DNA of 64,000 nucleotides from the NCBI GenBank assembly GCA_019113915.1, contig DXGM01000035.1:62001-126000 (forward strand). The letters run 5' to 3'. The notes beneath the pieces were generated by a model. That model had not been told where the DNA came from, ran no database searches, and worked only from the letters and a program-made list of their open reading frames with translations. Every line of letters begins with the position of its first letter. Position 1 is the first letter of the stretch. The position numbers and the translations under genes are program-made. Shown here piece after piece: positions 51,642 through 61,097 of this stretch. Origin of the DNA: Candidatus Gordonibacter avicola. Lineage in GTDB: Bacteria > Actinomycetota > Coriobacteriia > Coriobacteriales > Eggerthellaceae.

Positions 51642-53960
51642 CTACGCCTTCTTCTCGTCTGTCAAATTTTTACCGCCGTCTTCGCAGGCGCCATCCTCCG
51701 AAGCTCCCTCGGAGCGAGCGGGGTCGGCGGCGTCCACCAAGCGAGTTCCGCAGCTCTGCGAGGACTGTTTGAGCGACTGGACGTTGCCGACCCCGCTCGC
51801 GGTCTCACTGGTAGAATCATCCGACTTCCGCTTAGCCCCACGGCGCCCAAGCGTCGCCACCACGACGCCCACCATCAGCAGCCCAAACCCTATCCACACC
51901 TCGGCAATCAACGGGTTCACGCGCACATCCATGGAGAAGTCGCCGTCTTTGTTCACACCCTTGTATACCACGAACAGGTCCTCCGTGGGGAACGAGATTA
52001 CACCCGCCACCAGCTTTTGTTGCTGCGTGGACTGCACCAGCTGCACGGCCGGCGACACCGAGCCCACGAACTGACCGTCTTTGTACACGTCGTAGTTCAC
52101 GGTGTACAGAATGTCGTCGCCGTTTTCCATCTCGGTAATGTCGTTCGACGTGTACTTCAGCGTGAAGTCCTGAATGGTGAAGTCTTCGGCCGTATCGGCA
52201 GCCTCGTCGTAGTTCACGTAGGCAACCTTTTCCGTGACGTACATCGACGAGCCGATGAGGCCCACCAAAATCACGGCCATGGCCAGGTGCGATAGGAAGC
52301 CGCCGAACGACGAAGCACGGTTCACCAGCATGCCCAGCGTGGCGCCGAACACGTTGCCGCCGTGCTTCTCCTTGTATGCGCGAATGCCGCGCCCCAACAT
52401 GAACAGCGAGTTAAAGAACAGCAGGCTGGCCACCAAGAAGCCTACCACCGCAAGACCGTTGTAGTACCACGACGGCCCCTCGTCGGCCAGGCCCTCAGCG
52501 TTCGTGCCGCCAGCCGCAATCATGGCGTCGTAGCTGGGAAGCAGGTACGTCACGAAGTACACCATGAGCACGGCAAACAGCACCAGCGCGCACACGCCGG
52601 GAATGCGCGCGCGCTTCCAGAACTGCTTGCCCTCGGTCTTGCCCCACGAAAGCAGCGGACACACGGCCAGAATAAGCAGGTAGATAACGCCCAACGGACG
52701 CGCAATAGCATTGTAAGTGCCGGCCGACAGCGACTGGCCGCCGAACGGCATCCACGCAGGCAGCGCGGAAGAAATGGTCATGTACGCCAACAGGAACGTG
52801 AACACAATCATGATGACGTTGTTAAAGTAGTAAGCGGCGTCCTTCGACAGCATGTTCTCCACGTCGTCCGCGCCCGCCTTAGCCGGGCCAAACGACTTCC
52901 AACGCACCACCAGGCCCACGATGCCGGCCAACACCGACGCAATAATAAGTGCGCCGAACAGCACGAGCGACACCGGGTCACCCTCGAACGCGTGCACCGA
53001 CTGCACCAACCCCGAACGCGAAATAAACGTACCCACAATGACGAATGCCAGCGTGAGACATGCGCACATCACCGACCAGCGCTTAAACGCGCCGCGCTGG
53101 CGATACACCGTGAAGCTGTGGATGAGCGCCACGCCCACCAGCCACGACAGCAAGCTGGCGTTCTCGACCGGGTCCCAGCCCCAGTAGCCGCCCCAGCCAA
53201 GCACCACGTAGGCCCACACGGCGCCCAAGCCAATGCCGAAGCCCAGGAACAGCCACGAGAACAGGGCATAGCGCTGTGAGCGCACCACCCACGTCTTCGA
53301 CGAATCGTTCACAATGAGCGCCGCAATGGCGTACGCGAACGGAATGGTGAGGCCCGCGTAACCCACGAACAGGGTGGGCGGATGAATGGCCATAGCCCAG
53401 TGCTCCAGCAGCGTGTTCATGCCCCAGAGCGCCGCCTCGCCACGCAGCGAGCCGTCAGCGTTGAAGTACGACGCCGCCATGGCGGTAAACGGCATATTGC
53501 TCTCCGAGAACAGCAGCACACCTACAAACGCTGCCAGCACAATTTGCGACACCAGCAGTGCCATGGAGTCCAGTTTCTCCAGCCGCTTCATGTTGCGCAC
53601 CGCCACCACCGAGTTGAACACGGCAATAAGCCACGCCCAGAACAGCAGCGAGCCTTCGCGTCCAGCCCACAGGCCTGCCAACTTGTAAAGCCAGCTAAAG
53701 TCGCCCGAAGCGTTGCTGTGATAGTGCACCACGTATTCGATGGACGTGTCGCCCGTCATGAAGCAGTACACCAACACAGCGCAGCACGCCGTCAACCCTA
53801 TGGCGGACACCAATGCCGCCACGTGGCCACCCCAGGTGAGCGTGGCTCCAACGCCATCGGGGTTCTTGCGACGCATAAGGCCGCCCACAACCAAACAGAT
53901 GATGGATACCGCAACGGCCGCAAACGACACGAGCAGCCCCATCAGACCGAAGAGAGACAT
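51642..53960 (-). CDS. ccmF: Cytochrome c haem lyase CcmF with long tail
   Basis: A 772-residue membrane protein of about 15 helices (usual length about 650). Haem-related motifs are GWGGYWGWDPVENASLLSWL (the WWD region), AMAIHPPTLFVGYAGL with a conserved His, and a periplasmic domain before the last helix (ITEMENGDDILYTVNYDVYK, VISFPTEDLFVVYKG). It attaches haem to apocytochromes. After the last helix (LLMVGVVVATLGRRGAKRK) is a ~65-residue hydrophilic tail (VDAADPARSEGASEDGACED) encoded by palindromic DNA at 51714-51800; no function is evident for it. Confidence 0.94.
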   Translation of the reverse strand: MSLFGLMGLLVSFAAVAVSIICLVVGGLMRRKNPDGVGATLTWGGHVAALVSAIGLTACCAVLVYCFMTGDTSIEYVVHYHSNASGDFSWLYKLAGLWAGREGSLLFWAWLIAVFNSVVAVRNMKRLEKLDSMALLVSQIVLAAFVGVLLFSESNMPFTAMAASYFNADGSLRGEAALWGMNTLLEHWAMAIHPPTLFVGYAGLTIPFAYAIAALIVNDSSKTWVVRSQRYALFSWLFLGFGIGLGAVWAYVVLGWGGYWGWDPVENASLLSWLVGVALIHSFTVYRQRGAFKRWSVMCACLTLAFVIVGTFISRSGLVQSVHAFEGDPVSLVLFGALIIASVLAGIVGLVVRWKSFGPAKAGADDVENMLSKDAAYYFNNVIMIVFTFLLAYMTISSALPAWMPFGGQSLSAGTYNAIARPLGVIYLLILAVCPLLSWGKTEGKQFWKRARIPGVCALVLFAVLMVYFVTYLLPSYDAMIAAGGTNAEGLADEGPSWYYNGLAVVGFLVASLLFFNSLFMLGRGIRAYKEKHGGNVFGATLGMLVNRASSFGGFLSHLAMAVILVGLIGSSMYVTEKVAYVNYDEAADTAEDFTIQDFTLKYTSNDITEMENGDDILYTVNYDVYKDGQFVGSVSPAVQLVQSTQQQKLVAGVISFPTEDLFVVYKGVNKDGDFSMDVRVNPLIAEVWIGFGLLMVGVVVATLGRRGAKRKSDDSTSETASGVGNVQSLKQSSQSCGTRLVDAADPARSEGASEDGACEDGGKNLTDEKKA
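51714..51800. repeat. Palindromic DNA inside the ccmF tail
   Basis: GCGAGCGGGGTCGGC (51714-51728) and GCCGACCCCGCTCGC (51786-51800) are perfect 15-bp inverted repeats around 57 bp that contain a smaller stem (CCGCAG/CTGCG). A further CTCCGA/TCGGAG pair lies just outside. The whole is in frame within ccmF and codes for its dispensable-looking tail. Confidence 0.75.
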
Positions 53961-54033
53961 AGAGGTTCCTTCCGAAGCGGCCGCGCGGGGCGGCCGCCTG
54001 TATTCCTAGGGATGTTTCCGGCAGCGCGTCGCG

Positions 54034-54699
54034 CTAGCCCTCAAGCGCGACATTGGTCGCATGGAACTTGCCATCGGCGTTGATTGAGCCGGTAAGCACG
54101 AGCGACGAGCCATCCTTCACCTCGTCAGACAGCGCGTCGTCGAACACCACAGGCATCTCGGTGGTGCCTTCGGCATCCACCAACACGAAGCGGTCGCCCT
54201 GCCCCGCGGCAGCCAGCGTGCCCGCTTTCACGGTGCCCGCCACCTTCACGGTTTTGTCCAGCACGCTATCGCCGTAGTCCAGCAGCTGCGCCACGCCCAA
54301 GGCATCGGTGGCATTTTCGTACTTCGACGGACACTTGGTCACAAGCTCACTCGCGCGCAGCACGCCGTCAGCGCCCACTTTGCCGGTGCAGATGGCCGTC
54401 ACGTCGTTGCCAAACGTGGCCGCCACGCCACCCTCATAGCTCACGCGCACATACTGCATGGGGTCCCCATCGGGGTCGTAAATGTCGAACGTGAGAACGT
54501 TGCCCTCTGTCTTGAAGGAGTTCTCCACCACGTTACCCGACACCTGAATCTTCTGGTCTTGATACTGGCCACTGACTGCGTCGGCCACCGTGACGGCCTT
54601 CGCAGACGAGCTGCCGCCCACCACTGCCAGAACAACGACCAGCACAATAATGATGATACCGGTCACCACCACCAGGCGCCGTTTCGTTTTCGCGTTCAC
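54034..54699 (-). CDS. ccmE: CxxxY-type haem chaperone CcmE with extra OB domain
   Basis: A 221-residue protein with an N-terminal membrane anchor (RRLVVVTGIIIIVLVVVLAV) and an external OB-fold (IQVSGNVVENSFKTEGNVLT, ICTGKVGADGVLRASELVTK). The haem-binding motif is CPSKY (Cys123, Tyr127), a CxxxY form, where most bacteria have HxxxY. This CxxxY form is known from archaea and Desulfovibrio, whose variant system lacks CcmH. Residues 130-221 look like a second OB-like domain (KTVKVAGTVKAGTLAAAGQG, SLVLTGSINADGKFHATNVA), not usual in CcmE. GTG at 54699 was chosen because GAGGAGGCGAAC precedes it; an upstream ATG lacks one. Confidence 0.9.
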   Translation of the reverse strand: MNAKTKRRLVVVTGIIIIVLVVVLAVVGGSSSAKAVTVADAVSGQYQDQKIQVSGNVVENSFKTEGNVLTFDIYDPDGDPMQYVRVSYEGGVAATFGNDVTAICTGKVGADGVLRASELVTKCPSKYENATDALGVAQLLDYGDSVLDKTVKVAGTVKAGTLAAAGQGDRFVLVDAEGTTEMPVVFDDALSDEVKDGSSLVLTGSINADGKFHATNVALEG

Positions 54700-54888
54700 G
54701 TTCGCCTCCTCCTCATATAATCTCCCGACAATTGTCACGTACTCCAAAGTTCCGAAGGACGGAAGCGGGGTGAATTCAAAGATTCACCATGTTGCCTCCC
54801 GTGTGTGCCCATCTGGCTGCGAGAGCCCTGCTCACAAGGCGCCCTCTCTCTCAAAGGGGCCCGTTTCCATTCTTCGAGGCTTTGAAAA

Positions 54889-54938
54889 GGAAGCCCGTCC
54901 AAGCGTTTTTTAGTTTCGCTTGAGGCGGGCTTCCTCTT
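54889..54938 (-). terminator. Terminator between nrfH and ccmE
   Basis: GGAAGCCCGTCCAAGCG (54889-54905) pairs with 54917-54934 with one bulged base. Reading leftward the stem is followed by TTTTC. It would end the nrfA-nrfH transcript before ccmE. Confidence 0.75.
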
Positions 54939-54989
54939 CGTTATGCAATTGACGCTTGCTGTGCGCTCGCACGCACTGCGGGTCTGGCG

Positions 54990-55703
54990 CTACGAGTTCA
55001 GGCTGTTCGCCTGGCTGTAGGTCAACCAGCCTTCCGGCACGTACGCATCGGTGTGGCACTGCGTGCAGGCGTTCACCGACGCACGGTGAGCCTTGTGGCA
55101 GTTGCTGCACGCCTGCTCGTTGTGCTGCGGCGTGTGCGGGTTGTACTTGCCCAGCTCAGACGTGGCCGCAATCAGGTCGTCACGCGTCTGCGTATGACAG
55201 GCCTCGTTCAGGCAGAACTGATCTTCCTCAAGGCCGCGCGCTGCAACCAGCTCTTCCAGGTCGCGCTCCTCCAGCGGGTAGTAGTAGTTACCCGAAATCC
55301 AGCTCATGCCCTCGGACACCTGCTCGCCGATGGTCGGAACGTGACAGCTCATGCACGTAGCCTCGGCACCGCCCTGATCCTTCGACACGCGGTGCACGGC
55401 GGCCATCATGCCGCTGGCATCCGCCACGTCGTTGCCCCACTTGTCAACGGCCGGCTGGCCCGGTTCCGCCTCGTACGTCGGCAGATACGGATCCATCGGC
55501 GTGTGGCAGATTGCGTTGCAGAAACTCGGCTGCTCATGCCAAACCCAGAAGCCGGCACCGGCTGCAATCAGAACAACCACGACAACGCCAACGACGATGG
55601 GCCACTTCTTCCCCTTCTTCTTGGGAGCGGGCTCATTGGTCGTGGAGCTTTCGGTCTCGGACGTCTCGGCGGCGGCTTCCACTTTGGCTTCCTCTTCGCT
55701 CAT
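54990..55703 (-). CDS. nrfH: NrfH-like membrane multihaem cytochrome c
   Basis: A 237-residue NapC/NrfH-type quinol-oxidising cytochrome. A charged 32-residue N-terminus is followed by one membrane helix (WPIVVGVVVVVLIAAGAGFW). Five haem-type motifs are seen: C62NAICH (three-residue gap), C117MSCH, C164LNEACH (four-residue gap), C199SNCH and C213TQCH. Classical NrfH has four CxxCH motifs. TPMDPYLPTYEAE after the first motif fits the quinol-site haem. It should carry electrons from menaquinol to NrfA, whose gene lies 271 bp upstream. The ATG at 55703 follows AAGGAG. Confidence 0.88.
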   Translation of the reverse strand: MSEEEAKVEAAAETSETESSTTNEPAPKKKGKKWPIVVGVVVVVLIAAGAGFWVWHEQPSFCNAICHTPMDPYLPTYEAEPGQPAVDKWGNDVADASGMMAAVHRVSKDQGGAEATCMSCHVPTIGEQVSEGMSWISGNYYYPLEERDLEELVAARGLEEDQFCLNEACHTQTRDDLIAATSELGKYNPHTPQHNEQACSNCHKAHRASVNACTQCHTDAYVPEGWLTYSQANSLNS

Positions 55704-55974
55704 TCTCCTTAACCCCCTTTCATGCTGACTCGATTCGCCCCGCCTTGCGCGCGGAAACCGAAGGCTTCCGTCAAGGCGCGGCACGTTACTTGATGAATAC
55801 TAGCCGTCGCTCGGCCAAAAACCTATCACCCATTTGGGGGGAAATAGCCCGTTTTACCCCCATTTTTCGTGTGAATCAGCCGTGACACCATGGAGCGAGG
55901 GCTTGAAGTGGCAAGAAGGGGAAGCGGCGTGCTTCCCCTTCCGCACCGGAGTGGAGAGACCGGTTGCCTTGCGG

Positions 55975-57225
55975 CTAGAACATCGCCAGAGCCTTGTCCA
56001 CGGCGGCCTCGGACTTGTTTAGCGTGTCCTGAGCCAGCGCGGAGTTGTGGGCGCCGTCGCTGTTCTCCACCATGACCCAATCCCAGTAGAACTGAGCCGT
56101 GCGGTTAAGGTCGCGGATCTGGTTGAGCTCGTCCTCGCTCTTGGAGCCGTTGTTCACAGCGTCCGTGAGCTTGTTGTTGAGCGTGACCAGCTTGTCGCCG
56201 ATGCTGTTGACGCGGGCGATAGCGACGGCCTGCTTGGCCTTCACAGTCGCCGTGATGTCCTCGTGGCACTTGGAGCAGTCGTTGGCGATAAGCTCCTGGT
56301 TGTCCAGCGGACTCGTCCAGTTGTGGTTGTCGAACTCTAGACCGTCAGCGCTCTTCGTCGTGCCCATGTGGCAGTCGGAGCAGCTGTAGCCAAGCTTGGC
56401 CATGGGGGCCATGTCGCCACCATACATCGTCTCGAACTCGGGGTGCTGCACCTTGATCTGCTTGGTGCCGTTCGTCGGGTTGGTGTGATCGACGTAGTTG
56501 ATGGAGTTCTCGTACGCCAGCACCTTTTCCGGCGTGGCCTCGGCCAGGCCCTTCCACGGGTTCTCGGCCGACTTGTTCTCATTCGGGAACAGGTACTCGT
56601 TGTGGCACTGGCCGCACGACATGGCACCTTCGGGCACCTGGGAAATGTCGTCGCCCACGGCATCAACGAAGAACTGGCGGATGGCCTTGGAGCCGTCGGC
56701 CGGGCTGTTCTCGTGGCAGTCGTAGCAGCTGATAGGCTCAGTGACCTGGGCCTCCATCTCGTGGATGTCGGACTTGTTCAGCGTGGGGTCAGCGTCCTGC
56801 TTCAGGATGAATTCCGAAGACTTGCAGGTCAGGCAGTTAGCCGTCTTGGGGTTGCGCCCCGTCTCCTGAATGTCCGTCAGCGAGTACGTGTGACCGTTCG
56901 GCTCGGCGTAGAACTTCGAGAAAGCGGAGCCGGCCCAAATGGTTTGGATCTGCGGGTAGATTTGTGTGTAATCGCCCGGATCCTTGTTCTCGTCATTCAT
57001 TTTGTACGTGGCATACTCGTTCGGATACACGTCCTTCCACGCCTCGGCCGTGATGATGCCATTATCGTTCGGTGCGGGGATTTTGATGTCCACCGCGCTA
57101 TCACTTTCCTTCGTAACGTTTTCGGTCTGCTGGGGCGCGCACGCCGCCAAGCCCAAAACCAAAACGCAAACGCACGTGAGGGAAAGCCATAGATGAGTCT
57201 TCTTGCTTGCAATGATAGATTTCAT
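55975..57225 (-). CDS. nrfA: Pentahaem nitrite reductase NrfA
   Basis: A 416-residue exported cytochrome reducing nitrite to ammonium. The active-site haem uses the special C131LTCK motif; the other four are C167YDCH, C204GQCH, C282SDCH and C317SKCH. The signal peptide ends in a lipobox-like GLAAC (Cys29), so the mature enzyme may be a lipoprotein. The C-terminal helical part (LNRTAQFYWDWVMVENSDGA, NSALAQDTLNKSEAAVDKAL) forms the dimer helix. It lies upstream of nrfH, the reverse of the common nrfH-nrfA order. The ATG at 57225 follows GGAGGAGATGC. Confidence 0.95.
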   Translation of the reverse strand: MKSIIASKKTHLWLSLTCVCVLVLGLAACAPQQTENVTKESDSAVDIKIPAPNDNGIITAEAWKDVYPNEYATYKMNDENKDPGDYTQIYPQIQTIWAGSAFSKFYAEPNGHTYSLTDIQETGRNPKTANCLTCKSSEFILKQDADPTLNKSDIHEMEAQVTEPISCYDCHENSPADGSKAIRQFFVDAVGDDISQVPEGAMSCGQCHNEYLFPNENKSAENPWKGLAEATPEKVLAYENSINYVDHTNPTNGTKQIKVQHPEFETMYGGDMAPMAKLGYSCSDCHMGTTKSADGLEFDNHNWTSPLDNQELIANDCSKCHEDITATVKAKQAVAIARVNSIGDKLVTLNNKLTDAVNNGSKSEDELNQIRDLNRTAQFYWDWVMVENSDGAHNSALAQDTLNKSEAAVDKALAMF

Positions 57226-57420
57226 CAAAGCATCTCCTCCCTTCGACCTTCGACCTTTGACGATCTCTCCTTCACGAAATATACACTTTTTTTCGCGCAA
57301 TAGTGACGCTGCAGCCCGAGTTCGGGAATTCCCATTCCAGCCATAGGGAAAAACCCTCCCCCCATTTATCCGCAGATCAGAATGCAAGTGGAGGGAGGGC
57401 GCAAGGGCTGGAGGTGGCGC

Positions 57421-58896
57421 TTACTGCACGGTTACCTTTCCCTCGTCGACAACCCAACGAATGGTGGTGCACGCGGTGAGGAAATCATCGTCGTGCGAGA
57501 CGACGATGAGCGCGCCGGGGTAGGCGGCGAGCGCGCGTTCGAGGGCCTCGGCCGAGTGAAGGTCCAGGTGGTTGGTGGGTTCGTCCATGACGATGAGGGC
57601 GGGTTGGTTCAGCACGCCCTCCGCCAGCATGAGTTTGCGCAACTCACCGGGGCTGACATCGCGCCCGGCAAGAATGCGCTTTGCGTCCGAATTGAGCTGC
57701 GTGACCAGGGAAAGGATGCGCCCACGGCGCGCCTCATCGGCGGAGCGCACGCTGGCAATAAGGTGGCGCGCCGTGTGAGGCGGCACCTCCTGGGGAATGA
57801 CGAGCGCAGGAATGTCCGCGGGCAACTGGCCGAGCAGATGCGTAACAAGCGTTGACTTACCTGCGCCATTGGGGCCGGAAATGCCTATGTGGTCGGTGTT
57901 GCCGAGGGCCAACTTCGGCAGGGCAAGCGTGCGCACGCCACAGGGAATGCTGTGCGCGTCTTTGAACAGGAGCGTGGCGCGAGGGCTTGGGGAGGCATCT
58001 AGCCACAGCGACCCATCGTAGCGCTTTGCCACGGAGATGCGGTGCGCTTCTTGATGGGCCCGTGCCTGACGTGCTTTTATGGTTGAGGCGAGCGCACCCG
58101 CCTTGCCATCTTGACCAGAAACCGCCGCCAAGCGCCGCTTTGCGCGCCCATCGCTGTCGTGCTTGTCGAGGTGCCGCGCGCTCAGGCGCGATGCCGTGCG
58201 AGCAGCCTGATGCGCCCGCGCGTCAGCTTCAGCAGCAAGCCGCGCCGCCTCGCGTTTGGCGGTTGCTTTCTTAGCCGCCGCTTCTGTCTGCTCACGTTCG
58301 TACTGGTTGTGCCCTTGGTCGTAGGAACCTGGCCGCAGAGTCCAAGTGCCGTTTTCGAACATGAGACAACTCTTAACCAGCCGGTTCAGGAGCATGCGGT
58401 CATGCGAAACCAAGAGGCCGATTCCCCGGTATTCTTCGAGTGCACCTGCCAGCGCCTCGCGACAGCGCGCGTCAACGTGGTTGGTGGGTTCATCGAGGGC
58501 GAGCACCTCCGGGCGTTGCCATAGGGCCACGGCCACCTGGATTTTCTTACGTTCGCCGAAGCTGAGGTGGTCAAAGCGCCACAGCATTTCGTCATCAATG
58601 TCCAAGCGTTCACGCAGCACCATCGCTTCGCGCGACCAGTCGCATGCGAAGTCTTCCAGCAGCGCGGGCGGCGCGCTGGCATCCTGCGAGCAATACGCGC
58701 TCGTACGGCGAGGAACCACCTCTCCCGCATCGGGCGTCACCAAGCCACACGCGATGCGCGCAAGCGTGCTCTTGCCGCAACCGTTGTCACCCACAATGCC
58801 GCACCACCCTTCGTCGAAGGTGGCCGAAACGTCGCTGAGTGCTGGCAGCGGCGAGCCGGGATAGGTATAGGTAATAGTGCGCAGGGTAAGAACCAT
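57421..58896 (-). CDS. ABC-F family ATPase
   Basis: A 491-residue soluble protein with two ABC domains and no membrane part. Domain 1 has Walker A GDNGCGKST, signature LSFGERKK and Walker B EVLALDEPTNHVD. A linker of about 110 residues, rich in Ala, Lys and Arg (KKATAKREAARLAAEADARA), is followed by domain 2 with GPNGAGKST, VSPGELRK and ALIVMDEPTNHLD. ABC-F proteins act on the ribosome; the antibiotic-resistance branch dislodges drugs, while others are translation factors. Linker length and overall size fit a Vga/Lsa/VmlR-like resistance protein, but this is inference. The ATG at 58896 has AAGGAGG upstream and a leader of about 300 bases precedes it. Confidence 0.88.
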   Translation of the reverse strand: MVLTLRTITYTYPGSPLPALSDVSATFDEGWCGIVGDNGCGKSTLARIACGLVTPDAGEVVPRRTSAYCSQDASAPPALLEDFACDWSREAMVLRERLDIDDEMLWRFDHLSFGERKKIQVAVALWQRPEVLALDEPTNHVDARCREALAGALEEYRGIGLLVSHDRMLLNRLVKSCLMFENGTWTLRPGSYDQGHNQYEREQTEAAAKKATAKREAARLAAEADARAHQAARTASRLSARHLDKHDSDGRAKRRLAAVSGQDGKAGALASTIKARQARAHQEAHRISVAKRYDGSLWLDASPSPRATLLFKDAHSIPCGVRTLALPKLALGNTDHIGISGPNGAGKSTLVTHLLGQLPADIPALVIPQEVPPHTARHLIASVRSADEARRGRILSLVTQLNSDAKRILAGRDVSPGELRKLMLAEGVLNQPALIVMDEPTNHLDLHSAEALERALAAYPGALIVVSHDDDFLTACTTIRWVVDEGKVTVQ

Positions 58897-59210
58897 AGCT
58901 AACCTCCTTAAACTACGGAGGCCCTGCTTGCGGAAAACTCGCAGAGTGAATGGCGCGATACGCACCAGTACGTCGAAACGCAGAAAGGGGCAAACCGTGA
59001 AGCTGCGATGCTTATCCGTGCAAGGCCAAACGCCCGCAGGCGCAAGGAATACGTCGGATGAAATGCACCACTAAAACTTCAAGTATCGCTCTCCTTCTCG
59101 AGCAGCCACGTGGCATAGAGGCAGCTGCAAACCAAACAACAACGGCGCCGAGTGTACCACGCATTTACTCGTGAGAACAAGAGAGAACCAAGGAGAAACT
59201 GAAATAGCAA
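58897..59210 (-). promoter_or_regulatory. Long leader of the ABC-F gene
   Basis: This gene-free stretch lies between fhs and the ABC-F start. In the leftward direction it contains AAGGAG, eight bases, then the mini-frame TTG-AAG-TTT-TAG (59082-59071), overlapped by a 19-codon GTG frame ending at 59012. Resistance ABC-F genes are often controlled by short translated leaders, so this may be an attenuator. No clear terminator/antiterminator pair could be drawn. Confidence 0.3.
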
Positions 59211-59233
59211 AGCCCGGGAATAACTCCCGGGCT
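59211..59233 (-). terminator. Terminator after fhs
   Basis: AGCCCGGGA (59211-59219) pairs perfectly with TCCCGGGCT (59225-59233); leftward it is followed by TTGCTATTTC. It sits 14 bp past the fhs stop. Confidence 0.75.
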
Positions 59234-59246
59234 CCCAATTACCCGT

Positions 59247-60914
59247 TTAGAACAGTCCGGAAATCTTGCCGGTTTCGTCGACGTCGATCTTGAAGGCGGC
59301 GGGGGTTTTGCCGAGGCCGGGCATGGTCATGATGCTGCCGGTGAGGGCTACCACGAAGCCAGCGCCAGCGGACACCTTCGCATCGCGCACGGTGATGCGG
59401 AAATCGCGCGGCGCACCGAGTTTCTTCTGATCGTCGGAGAAGCTGTACTGCGTCTTCGCCATGCACACGGGCATGTTGCCGAAGCCCAGGCTCTCCAACT
59501 TGGCCAGTTCAGCCGCAGCTTTCGGCTCGAAGTCTACGCCGTCGGCATGATAGATACGCGTAGCAATGGCCTCAATCTTCTCGCGCAGCGACACGTCGTC
59601 GCCGTAGGCAAACTGGAAGTTATTCGGCTGCTCGCACAGGCGTACCACCTCGGCGGCAAGCGCCTGGCCGCCTTCGCCGCCCTTCGCCCACACCTCGGAC
59701 AGCGCCACGTTCACACCCAACTCGCGGCACTTTTCCTCCACGAGCGCCAACTCGGCCTCGGTATCGGTGGGGAAACGGTTGATGGCCACCACGCACGGCA
59801 ACTGATACACCTGCGTGATGTTCTCCACATGCTGCAGCAGGTTCGGCAGGCCCGCTTCCAAGGCCTCAAGGTTCTCCTCCCCCAGGTCGGCCTTCGCCAC
59901 ACCGCCGTGATTCTTCAGCGCGCGCACCGTGGCAACCACTACCACGGCGTCGGGCTTCAAACCCGCCAGGCGGCACTTGATGTCGAGGAACTTCTCCGCA
60001 CCCAGGTCGGCACCAAAACCGGCCTCGGTCACGCAGTAGTCGCCGAGCGCCATTGCCATGCGCGTGGCCATGATGGAGTTGCAGCCGTGCGCGATGTTCG
60101 CAAACGGGCCGCCATGCACGAATGCGGGCGTGCCCTCCAAAGTCTGCACGAGGTTCGGCTTCAGCGCGTCCTTCAGCAGCGCCGCCATGGCACCCTCGGC
60201 GTGCAGGTCGTGCGCTGTGACCGGCTTGTCGTCGTAGGTGTAGCCCACCACGATGCGGCCGAGGCGCTCCTTCAAGTCGGTGATCGACGTGGCCAGACAG
60301 AAGATAGCCATAACCTCGGAGGCCACCGTGATGTCGAAGCCGTCCTCGCGCGGCACGCCGTGTGCCTTGCCGCCCAGGCCATCCACGATGTTGCGCAGTT
60401 GGCGGTCGTTCATGTCCACCACGCGCTTCCACGTGATTTTGCGCACGTCGATGCCCAGTTCATTGCCGTTGTGAATGTGCGCGTCAAGTAGTGCCGCCAG
60501 CAGGTTGTTCGCCGCGCCGATGGCGTGGAAGTCGCCTGTGAAGTGCAGGTTAATATCCTCCATGGGCACCACCTGGGCATAACCGCCGCCAGCCGCGCCA
60601 CCCTTGATGCCGAACACGGGGCCGAGCGACGGCTCGCGCAGCGCCACCACCACGTTCTTGCCCTGGCGCGCCAGCGCGTCGGCCAGACCCACCGTAGTGG
60701 TGGTTTTGCCCTCACCGGCCGGCGTGGGGTTGATGGCCGTCACCAGAATCAGCTTGCCCGGCGTGTGTTCGACGTCGGTAAGCAGGTTATAGTCCACCTT
60801 CGCCTTATTAGTGCCGTACATTTCCAGGTACGACTCGGGCACGCCCGCCTTCTCAGCGATAACGCTGATGTGCTCCGGCTTCGTGGCCTGGGCAATTTCA
60901 ATGTCGCTCAACAC
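59247..60914 (-). CDS. fhs: Formate-tetrahydrofolate ligase
   Basis: A 555-residue ATP-dependent enzyme making 10-formyl-tetrahydrofolate. Family blocks include the start [20 protein letters not shown], the P-loop [71 protein letters not shown] and the C-terminal [20 protein letters not shown]. Length is standard. GTG start with AAGGAAGGG upstream. It supplies one-carbon units and is typical of anaerobes; no other Wood-Ljungdahl gene lies nearby. Confidence 0.97.
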   Translation of the reverse strand: MLSDIEIAQATKPEHISVIAEKAGVPESYLEMYGTNKAKVDYNLLTDVEHTPGKLILVTAINPTPAGEGKTTTTVGLADALARQGKNVVVALREPSLGPVFGIKGGAAGGGYAQVVPMEDINLHFTGDFHAIGAANNLLAALLDAHIHNGNELGIDVRKITWKRVVDMNDRQLRNIVDGLGGKAHGVPREDGFDITVASEVMAIFCLATSITDLKERLGRIVVGYTYDDKPVTAHDLHAEGAMAALLKDALKPNLVQTLEGTPAFVHGGPFANIAHGCNSIMATRMAMALGDYCVTEAGFGADLGAEKFLDIKCRLAGLKPDAVVVVATVRALKNHGGVAKADLGEENLEALEAGLPNLLQHVENITQVYQLPCVVAINRFPTDTEAELALVEEKCRELGVNVALSEVWAKGGEGGQALAAEVVRLCEQPNNFQFAYGDDVSLREKIEAIATRIYHADGVDFEPKAAAELAKLESLGFGNMPVCMAKTQYSFSDDQKKLGAPRDFRITVRDAKVSAGAGFVVALTGSIMTMPGLGKTPAAFKIDVDETGKISGLF

Positions 60915-61074
60915 GTCGGGCCCTTCCTTTCCTCAGCTTCACAAGGGAAAAGCCACAGCCCTCCCCTTCTCTCGTCTCACCTCATTCTACTGGTTTTAAC
61001 CCGCGCGTTCGCCCTCGTTCCCCCAAGTGCCAACAAATACCAGCAGCCGGAACGTGCCAAGCCGAAACGGATTC

Positions 61075-61094
61075 TCTTACTATATATAGTAAGA
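61075..61094. promoter_or_regulatory. 20-bp perfect palindrome after coaX
   Basis: TCTTACTATATATAGTAAGA reads the same on both strands and lies three bases past the coaX stop, 160 bp before fhs. It is sharply AT-rich in a GC-rich setting. It could be an operator for fhs or a weak terminator of coaX. Confidence 0.5.
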
Positions 61095-61097
61095 AGT

